Assembly: GCA_013423325.1 (NCBI GenBank)
Contig: BLJB01000008.1
Span: forward strand, 1 to 64,000
Direction of reading: 5' to 3'
DNA length: 64,000 bases
DNA from: Usnea hakonensis
Lineage: Eukaryota > Ascomycota > Lecanoromycetes > Lecanorales > Parmeliaceae
The notes beneath the pieces were generated by a model. It ran no database searches. It was not told the origin of the DNA and was given only the letters and a program-made list of their open reading frames with translations. The translations under genes were made by a program, and so were the position numbers. Shown here piece by piece: positions 55,836-64,000 of this stretch (position 1 is the first letter of the stretch; the number at the start of each line of letters is the position of its first letter).

Positions 55836-56825
55836 CTTAGTTAGTGAAAATATTTTTGGTAGATTGATAGAATGATATTTGGTTGAAAATACCACTTCAG
55901 AATTTTAGATTAGGTATAGCGTAGCTTCACCGCCCAGCCTCCTATTTAAGTGTTAACAACAGAATGTCTGCCTCCACTCTGAGCATTCAGCTTCTCGGCA
56001 TACTATCTGCTTAGCAGGTGAAGCTCCAACATGATGCCTGCTACGCTCCTGGATATTGATCCTCGCACCTGGCCCAGCCGCATTCCTTCAGTAAAGACAT
56101 CCCACCAAATTCTCAAACCAACCTCAGCATCGCAGCCAAGACACCAATTCCCCCATCCGCCTTCCTCGTTACTACATAAACATAAAAAGTTCCCATTCTC
56201 ATCTTCACCATCACTCCCCACCAATCTAAACAGCTTCACAAGACAGGCACTCGTGAAAGAAGCACGACCATCTCAAACCCCCAGGCCGATCACCAATGAG
56301 CCATCTCCCCAACCAGTCCTGCAAAGATCTTTTAATCAGGAGGTCCAACATTACGCGAAACTTGTCAGCAGCAAGGGTATATTTAGCGTCTTTTATTTTG
56401 GTCATGGCGGTTAAAGCAGATGCTCCTCGCGATTGTCCTGTGTATGTATACTCTATATAGTTGTGGCATGAAGAATTTGACTTGGAGGGTTGGCGGTAGT
56501 GGCTTTGATTGAGAGGAATCTGATGATGAGGGTTTGGATTTTGGGATAGGACAGGGGCTGGATGAAGAGTTTGAGAAATGTACTCAGCATCGAGTGACTA
56601 TGGCGCTTTGAAAATAGTGTACTAGATTATGTGGTCTGGAGGACCACACTGGCATACTGGGTCAATTTTTTTTTGATGAACAATCAGAGGGTGAGATAGA
56701 AGTTTGACGTACTGCAAAAACCCGTGTATTCAGCGCTATTAATGCATGGAAGAGGCTAGAATTTTGATTGATATGCTCATCAGTAGCTCCCCAATGTACT
56801 CTTCCATATTCCGTCCTCTTGCACA
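55836..56825. other. Intergenic, with one weak small ORF
   Basis: Contains the promoter side of the zinc-finger gene and the 3' flank of the F-box pseudogene. Only the ORF listed at 56031-56414 is worth noting. Confidence 0.35.
56031..56414 (+). CDS. Small hypothetical ORF (127 aa)
   Basis: An ATG-initiated frame encoding a polar, Pro/Ser/Gln-rich product (MMPATLLDIDPRTWPSR…) with no signal peptide and a short hydrophobic end (GIFSVFYFGHGG). It lies divergently ~200 bases from the zinc-finger gene. No family is recognised; it could be a chance frame in pyrimidine-rich DNA. Confidence 0.3.
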   Translation: MMPATLLDIDPRTWPSRIPSVKTSHQILKPTSASQPRHQFPHPPSSLLHKHKKFPFSSSPSLPTNLNSFTRQALVKEARPSQTPRPITNEPSPQPVLQRSFNQEVQHYAKLVSSKGIFSVFYFGHGG

Positions 56826-58172
56826 TCAACGCCTTTCACACTCGATACCTCCAAGCCATTTCTGACCAGTCTTCATCATCGTGTTCGTATCGATATTTCT
56901 CCAATCCAGTACCAGTCCAGTGCGCTCATAAGCGGCGATTTGATCGTGCTCAAGAGGAATGACACCCTCGAAGACGATCAGTCGTAGATTTGGAAATCGC
57001 TCGCTTTTCATTGCCAGCAATCCATCCAACATTTGCTGAGCTTCCGCGGCACTGACGCGTTCCACGAGCTCCAACTCCACGAGGGACGATGGTAGTTCAT
57101 CGACCAGTCGCCGAAGGATGCCTCCCGGAATGAGGAGTACTCGGCTTATACGCAGTGTCTTTAGTGCCTTGAAATTATGTAACATACTGGACTTGGGCTT
57201 GCGATGGTTTCCGATGTCGTCAGCTGCGTCGGACGTGTAGTTAAGGAATGCGAGCGTCTCTTCCGCGCAGGAGTACAAAGATTTTATGTGTTTGTCTGGC
57301 CTGTAGTTATCTCCGCGTGTCTCTTTCTCAGCTGAAATGGTCGTAGCTGAAGACTTGAAGGGCCCTCGGACGCCGGACGAGGACCGCAAAGTACCGTTCA
57401 GGAAGAGCACAGCTGCGAAAATGGAATTGAGTAACATTTGAGAAATGATCAGGGTAAGTACGCATTCTGCAAATGTGATCTGGTGCGAGGTTCCTGCCTC
57501 GTATCACTTTGAGGGATAGCAAGCTCATGAATACCTCTAGTGCGCTGGTTTACCACACGGGGCGGAGTCTCCACCGGATATCAGCTTCTTGAAGCCTTAG
57601 GAGTGAAAGCTTCCCCGAAATTTGCTGGGTAGCTCCTTTATTGGTCTTTAAGATCTTGTCAATCTAGATCCCTAACTGGCGAGAAGAACTTTCGTTTTCC
57701 CACAAAGTTATGTTTCTGACATTTGGCAGAAGTGTGAGCAGCAGGCAGTTTAAGGGCATTTTTCCCCTGCAGCCAACGATATTGTGCCAAATTTCATGGC
57801 AAAACTACTGAGGTATGGCGAATCATAGTCTCGGAAGATGCTGTCACAGATATAACTTTCGTTGGCTACTATTCCCGTATCCACGAAATTCTCCATTTCG
57901 ACGGCTTTGGGGTAGAGCTGGAGTTGCCTACTCTTGGAGAGGTCATGGAGGCCGGAGTAGGCTGCTTGATTCTCTGGATCGCAACATTGACGATCAAGCC
58001 CCAGATTGAAGCTGGAGAACATCCGCTTATGCTTCCGATGCTGTCTCAAGACATTCCCTGCGAGATCATAGACTCGCTTGCAGCACCACCCAAGATTCTC
58101 GATATCATCAGGCTCAGTAGTCTCGACAACTTGCAGTATTGTTTCGTTGGGAAGGCAGAGGAATGTAGCCAT
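56826..58172 (-). pseudogene. F-box/LRR-like protein, multiply disrupted
   Basis: The gene starts at an ATG at 58172 (MATFLCLPNETILQVVETTE…, an F-box) and follows a known fungal F-box layout with LLTLLPN, HNFKALKTLRISRVLL, ELPSSLVELELVERVSAAEA and ERFPNLRLIVFEGVIPLE blocks. It is broken by an indel in the A/T run at 57759-57763, a TAG at 57664-57666, a TAA near 57550, and another frame change near 57331-57340. After each lesion the family pattern resumes in a new or the same frame. It can no longer give a full-length product. The N-terminal 139 codons remain open and could still make an F-box-only fragment. Confidence 0.75.
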
Positions 58173-58175
58173 AAG

Positions 58176-58764
58176 AGCTATCTCGTAGAAGGGGATGCCT
58201 GGCAGTAGTTCCGAGGTCCTCGGCAAGATGTTGAGGCTTGCTAGATCTGGACATAGTAGTCAGCCTCCATATTCTGTAATGAGGTAGTCTTTATGCGATA
58301 CCTGTTCTGGGTCTGAGGCTGTAAGATTATGCTCACCGCCTAGAGTAGTATTAAGCTCTTCAAGCGATACACTTACGATATACCGTCTCTGGAAGTCTCT
58401 CTTCGCGAATATAAAGATTTGGACACTAGTGAGCAGGATTTTGAATTGCTTTAATGGGTAAAGCTATCTCGTAGAAGGCGATGCCAGCCAATATTTTCGA
58501 GGTCCTCAGCAAGATGCTGACGCTTGCTAGATCTGGACATAGTGGTCAGCCTCCATATTCCGTAATAATGTACTCTCTCTGCGATACCTATTCCAGGTCC
58601 GAGAGTGTACCTATGAGATGATTTTTACAGGCCTAGGGAAGCAATAAATTCTTAGAGGGATGCCCTCACGATGCGCCGTCTCTCGAAATTTCAGTTTGAA
58701 AATGTAAAGGATTCTAGCGCTAGTACAACATATTACAGGTTCTTGGATTGCTTTGATGTGTGAA
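58176..58764. repeat. Diverged tandem duplication of ~286 bp upstream of the F-box pseudogene
   Basis: The sequence starting agctatctcgtagaagg at 58176 recurs at 58462 and can be followed for about 285-300 bases. Shared blocks include gcttgctagatctggacata, gtcagcctccatattc and a later ccgtctctggaag/ccgtctctcgaaa block. The first copy begins just 5' of the F-box start codon. Confidence 0.75.
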
Positions 58765-59336
58765 AATGGTGACGAGATGCATAGTTGAAAAGAGAGAACA
58801 AGGCAGCAAAGTACTGTTTCATGAGTTGCCGGACATTGTGTTATGCCGGGAGCGCTGTTTCGATTGGCTATACTATCTTAAGGTGAACTTTTCGCCTCAG
58901 CCACCAGGTCAGCAAGCTACGAGATGGGAGGGGTTAGTTGAATAGACAGCTCTGGGACCTGAATTTAAGCTGGTTAAATGGGAATATCAATTATACGTCA
59001 TGTTGTAGGCGCGGACATCCTCGCTACGAAGTTGATTGTGAATAGATTCTATTCTCAGCGCTTGAATGTACAGAGCGAGATCAAGAAATCCATTTGTGAA
59101 TCTTGACTGAGACATATCGACGTTGGAATGATACGACCAAGGGCATCATTATCATATTAGCATGAATCTTTGTATTTATGGACGTGGCGCTCAGTGCGGA
59201 AGATACAACATAAGAGCGCTCGATAACCTTGGCCACACGATCCAAAAGTAAGGTATGTAGTATCCACTCTATGTCGCACATGCCAAGCATCAAATTAAAT
59301 CGATAGCGGCCTCTTTGAGGCTTCAGCATGCTGTCT
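58765..59336. other. Intergenic, no gene recognised
   Basis: The 3' flank of the methyltransferase and the far flank of the F-box pseudogene. Only short chance frames are present. Confidence 0.35.
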
Positions 59337-60377
59337 TCAGGTCCTAATAATCGAAAAGTACAGCCTCCGGGCTTCTGGCTCCGTTGAGAAAAGGACTCTC
59401 TTCGCCGAAGTTGTCGAAAAGAGATCATCTGCGGTGAACGGTTTCTTTGATGCGACGGCCTCAAGTCCTGTATCCACACCTGGAGGATATTTCTCAGACT
59501 TCTTTTCCATCTGCTGAAAATCGGCCGAGACTCTGATAGGTACCCCGGCAAAGGCTCCAGCCCTCTTCCACAGGTCTATGAAAGAATCTGGGCTGTGTCG
59601 GTAGATGGTTCTAGTTTCCCCGTCCTCTGTCTTATCAAAGGGCGGCTTTAGTGGCTGCTCCATGGGAGGTCGGACACCAGCTTGGGAGCCAAGTATGAGA
59701 CTTCCAGGTCTGTGAGACAGTAAACGCAGAATGCGTGTTGCGACTTTCAGCTGATTTTCATAGTCAAACAGGTGTAAAAACATGTTGATGGCGATGATGT
59801 CTGTCTGTCCTGGACCCAATTTGGTCATCAATGCACCCTTCATGAAGGCTTCATTATCAGCCAGGACGTCATCAGCTAGGAAGTGGTGAGGAAAAGAGTC
59901 GCGGTCACGCCACAATTCATACGAGAGGCCCTCGTACTGCGGGAACACATCCGAAGCATACAGCCTGTGTGACGGTGCTCCATCAAAGACAAGCTTTCGC
60001 AGATCTTGCCCCATGCATGATCCCAGATCCAGCAGCGAGTCCCCAGCTTTCAAACGGGGAATGATCAGATTATGATAAAGCGGATGTTTGGCTAAGCCAA
60101 AGCTGAGGAACCAGAACTCTCCAATACATGGCCAAGGAAAGATGCCCCAAGCTTTGTCCCTCTGCAAAATAAATCAGTCAGCTAGAAAGTGGCAGCATTT
60201 ATGTGAGCTTACGATTCGGTAGATATGGTTCTCGACGTCTTCCGGGGCAACTTTAGCGTACTCCTCGAATAGGGTTCGTGCATCCACAGTCAGCTCATTT
60301 GTGATAACATGATGATACCACGGCCAGGACACGCTGCGGGCACCATCAGGCACAGGGCCGTCAAGCATGTGCGCCAT
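59337..60377 (-). CDS. SAM-dependent methyltransferase
   Basis: Two inferred exons, 60377-60213 and 60161-59337 (329 residues), joined by a 51-nt phase-consistent intron with a CTGAC branch site. The join gives IRDKAWGIFPWPCIGEFWFL, the conserved entry of this fungal family. The SAM-binding motif is LLDLGSCMGQDLRKLVFDG, followed by LYASDVFPQYEGLSYELWRD, the second-strand region LGPGQTDIIAINMFLHLFDY and LRLLSHRPGSLILGSQAGV. The substrate is unknown; relatives occur in secondary-metabolite clusters. The frame is open ~24 codons beyond the chosen ATG but begins with TTG, so an additional 5' exon is possible. Its isolation next to a gene-poor stretch gives no functional hint. Confidence 0.82.
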
Positions 60378-63300
60378 GCTGCCTTGTAGTTTTGTTTTGA
60401 ACGCTGAGTACTGCTTTCGAGATGTATCACAGTCTCTCAAGTATCGCAAGTCTCGTCTTTTTAGAGATTCGTGGGTAGATTAGAAGTAATGACGGTCACA
60501 CGCAATAGTCGGAGATGTAGTCGATCCGGTCAGATTGCTTGTCTGTTCCACTTTTCGAGCTTCAAGGTGGAGCTTGAAGTGTGGATATATTTATAGGATA
60601 ATATTATGGAGATTGCTTGTTGATTCAGCGCCTGCCATTACGATGTTGAGAGCTCTATGAACAGGAGGATAGGCACTGATCTAGCATCATGAGGGACGCG
60701 CGGACACGGTGATTTGTGCAATACATCAAGCTAGCCCGTGAATGGTTAATGGAATGGTTAGAGTGGAGAGGGAGAGCTCAAGAGAGGATGACAGTGGAGA
60801 GAAAATGATAGACGCTCTCCTAACATGGAATGTCGCAGATATGTTTCATCATCAGATGTAACAATGATTTTGCTTGTTGGAAGACTTGCTGGCAACCGTA
60901 TTTTACATCCGAGACGGACCCGATTCCATACTAACTTGTCAGGGACTAGCTTGACATGCTACTACTTACGCAAAAGGTCAGATTTCGAGAAACTCAGAAG
61001 CCGCTGTCGACATGACCGCTAATGTTGCATGGTCTAGGAAACAGTTCGTATGTACGGGAGTAGAAACGAGAGTACTTTGTATCACAACCGCCATAGAATG
61101 GATACCTTCCTGATCCTATGATATGAAACTGAGACCGTTTCAGTCTAAGTCTTTTATTCGCCACTCTGAGTTGTCGATGATTGACACATCCATCGCTCAA
61201 CTCGAATACGAGAATCACCCTCGGTCACAATGCCTGACGAAAGCTACGACACCCTCAATTGATCCGCCAATCACGTAAGCTTTCCTGCGTCTCTGGTCTC
61301 GTCCCGGTCAAACGCGCCGTCCGTGTATTCTTTCATTTTCCTTCGCAACAACAGCGCTAAAGCTATGCACGCTGTCATCGTTTTCTTGGTGAATAGCGTA
61401 CAATCTCCCAGGACAGTGGAAAATTAGTCTGAGATACAAAGACATGATGTTCAATTTGCCAAATAGGAAATGGTCAAGGCACAGAAAGTGTTCACGGAGA
61501 CTGAACAAAAGATTCATGGAATAGAAGAGACGGTGGAGTAGCGTCCTTGGCGTCAGCTCTCCGCAAGACAGTCCCGTAAGTCTAAGAGCGGTCAGACTAG
61601 TCAGCTCCGGACTTTTCTTGACGAGTATCAAGGAAATTCTCACACCTATTCTAGGTGTCGAACTCAGTAAATCCGTCTTCTCCGGAGACGTCCTAACATG
61701 TGTTACATTTGACTCAATACGAGGTACATCTGACTATCGTCAAAGAAAAAGCACCAAGCAGAGCGGAGGGTGCTAGCGCAGTCGATTGTTTTCCCTGACT
61801 CTTCCGGCAGCATTGCTTTAAGGACCCCGAATATGATCCCTAACGTACCTTTATTCGTGGAAAAGGCGGGTCCGATTTCTGATCCGTGTTATTATGACCG
61901 AGAAATCCCTCGCACACTTTCAAGCGTTGGAAAAGTCGGATCCGTTTTGTGTACCTACAGTATCATTCTGGGGTCGTAATGGTTTGTATTAGCAAAACTC
62001 AGCTTGATGATAATCATGGCTGACCGCTTGGCCAAGAGCTCAGCTACAATTGGGACTCAAGAGGTTTTGATGGCGAAGTAATGAGAGGGTCAGAACTAAG
62101 CTAGCGGCGGGCGCTAGACACGTTTGAGGGGTTTGCTGACTGACAACTAGCCCAGGAACTTTGTATATTTTCTTCTATTTACATGTTGTGGTAGTACCTT
62201 GCAGATGTTTACGTCATCAGTGTTTTTGCTGTAATGGCTTGGAGCGTTCTGAGCTACCTATCGGAGTATGGCGGTTCTGTCCTTGACCATCTGAACCTTG
62301 TAGTCGCGCTGAGCCATATGAGCGGCGACAAGCCATGGCCATACGTCACAATATCCACCAATGTTGCACTCCCAAAAGAACTGACTTTGGAAGAAAGCGA
62401 GAGCGCAACACGAGCGGGAATTAGCTTCGTCGGAGGGAAAATCGCGATCAAGCTGATCCGCGTACCAAATGGGCAAATTGAAATTGCTTCTTTGCTTCTT
62501 TGTTACGATGACGGTGATTCTGATTATTTGTTTAACGGACCCAGTGGTGGAAAGAAAAGATAGTCTAGGAAAAGGATCAGAGAGTTTGAGCCAGTCAGCG
62601 AGATCAGCATCAAATCACAGTTTTGGAAGAGGTAATGCAGGTATTCCCAGGACGCTGACCACTATTGCTGCCGTTTATTGTAGTACAGTACTCTAGCAAG
62701 CAGAGTCTTGATTCAGTCCCACGCAGACAGAGCAAGACCAGACTCCACCAACTTGATATATTATCAACATGAAGATCGATGCGAAGAATACACTTCATTA
62801 TTTGTTTGGGCACTGTTGCATGGATTCAGATGACTTGCAGTCTTGCAGATCTCAGTTGCACAACTAAATTTTAGCGCTCTCAAGAGCTGTTGCTCAAAGC
62901 ACACTAATGGTGTGAGATCTCAACCTAAGTATCTGAGAGGACTCTTACTCGACGCTTTTTTAGATAATTCTGATCAGACGATGCAACATGACCGGATGGA
63001 CAAAGTCATATCAGCTAGCGGGACCCCCCACCCCCACTCCGCGGCGATTGAACGGGGTATGAGTCTTTCTCCACCTCGTCAAAGGCTGTCCCTGGGCAAA
63101 ATCGACCAGTAAAGTCTGCCGGTTGTTTACTGTGGCTAATCATTTTGATTATTTATCGTTGAAATGTTCCAAAGTACCACATTCCAGGATCTGGTCCCAG
63201 GAAAACGCGTTTCCCGGACAGCTTCTTTGGGTGACATGCCCAAGGAAAGGTTGTTGATTTGTTCGGCGAACCATAAGTCCGGCTCCTGTGATAATTACGG

Positions 63301-64000
63301 TCCATTCAGAACGTCACTTGGTACAATCGGGTCCCACCAAAATTATAAGCGCCTTCCTATATCGGACGTGCTAGCCAACATCCTCATGCATATTTCAGTT
63401 TTCTGACTTCTGACAGCCTGATTATGCAGCGTCCAATGACGTCGGCAGCTTCTCGGCCGAAACTTGAAACTTACATATTTAGGCGCGCCATGGTAATTAC
63501 TTCGGCCAATGTCATTTCTGGCTTCACAATTTAAAGTAGATAGGTGTTACCTTACGTTGCCTTATCAAGAACGGTGCCGGACTTTATCGTGCATGCGGTA
63601 CATGCGGCGCTAGGGATAGTTTGCATATGATATACGCCAAGGATACGTGGCGACGCATGGTACGGAGCAAGTACAGATGTTCATTCCAACTGGCCACACA
63701 TAGTCTCCGGTCAGCGCTGCCATCATGCAGGTGGGAGCTCCTGCTTGATAGTGACAATTTCCGACATTTCTCTAGTCAGGGGTCCGCATTATCCGCTCAG
63801 GCACCATATCGTGGCTATTTTTGACCGGTCGATCTTTTACGCCATGGCCTCTAGTTCCGGTTCGGAATGTCTCGCGACAGAGGCGAATGATATTTATCCG
63901 GGCGGTGTAAGCACAGGGCACTTTCATATAGAGTTGTTGAAAACAAAGATCGAATCCAATGGCGATGATATATCTCTACACTCACTCGGCCTTGATCATC
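60378..64000. other. 3.6-kb stretch without a supported gene
   Basis: Only short frames are seen. A plus-strand 109-codon ATG frame at 62234-62563 (MAWSVLSYLSEYGG…) and a minus-strand frame at 61308-61643 with Leu-rich text (ELTSLTALRLTGLSCGEL) are the most protein-like. The latter faintly recalls an F-box/LRR segment. Neither can be supported as a gene. No repeats, tRNA or LTR ends were recognised. Confidence 0.4.

Noticed and set aside
61308..61643. Leu-rich minus-strand ORF resembling an F-box/LRR segment
   Set aside because: Too short and vague, with no F-box and no flanking exons; noted only as a possible fossil.

Overview
The window is nuclear DNA of a filamentous ascomycete. Genes carry many short introns (about 48-100 nt) with GT...AG borders and CTAAC/CTGAC-like branch sites. 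The families are also typical of Pezizomycotina: fungal rhodopsin-like 7TM proteins, a HET-domain gene, F-box proteins, a LaeA-like methyltransferase, a salicylate-hydroxylase-type monooxygenase and an APC permease. The flavour of the gene set suggests a Leotiomycete, but that is only an impression. No rRNA, tRNA or CRISPR array was recognised.

Layout. 1-3.5 kb: wreck of Ty3/gypsy elements, with a gag piece on the minus strand and an integrase/chromodomain piece on the plus strand, full of G-to-A/C-to-T type stops, then a minisatellite and an LTR-like end. 3.8-4.3 kb: small secreted protein. 4.3-6.9 kb: decayed DNA. 7.0-8.2 kb: five-exon tungstate-binding-like protein. 10.2-11.9 kb: subtilase with a Glu where the catalytic Asp is expected. 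12.7-13.8 kb: aminoglycoside-phosphotransferase-like kinase. 14.2-14.5 kb: frameshifted HWALY/NCQDYV protein. 16.5-17.9 kb: first 7TM protein. 19.0-23.5 kb: O-methyltransferase and FAD monooxygenase, convergent. 24.9-27.5 kb: large membrane protein. 29.5-30.7 kb: second 7TM protein. 31.8-32.6 kb: secreted protein. 34-35 kb: F-box protein. 35.7-37.9 kb: amino-acid permease. 39.1-40.1 kb: methyltransferase. 41-42.3 kb: repeat-rich disordered protein. 43.3-44.8 kb: third 7TM protein. 46.5-47.5 kb: secreted peptide ORF and unresolved sequence. 48.1-50.2 kb: HET pseudogene. 50.6-51.6 kb: MDR oxidoreductase. 52.6-54.3 kb: secreted glycoside-hydrolase-like protein with doubtful ends. 54.6-55.8 kb: zinc-finger protein. 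56.8-58.2 kb: F-box pseudogene with a tandemly duplicated 5' flank. 59.3-60.4 kb: methyltransferase. 60.4-64 kb: no convincing gene.

The genes do not form one obvious pathway. The O-methyltransferase and flavin monooxygenase could act together in secondary metabolism, but no backbone synthase is present. The strongest theme is an accessory, decaying region: at least five loci are broken (gypsy, the HWALY/NCQDYV gene, HET, F-box, probably the glycoside-hydrolase-like gene), next to intact multi-exon genes. Exon structures were inferred by eye from splice consensus, reading phase and family resemblance; no RNA evidence was available. I did not find a clearly new biological system.
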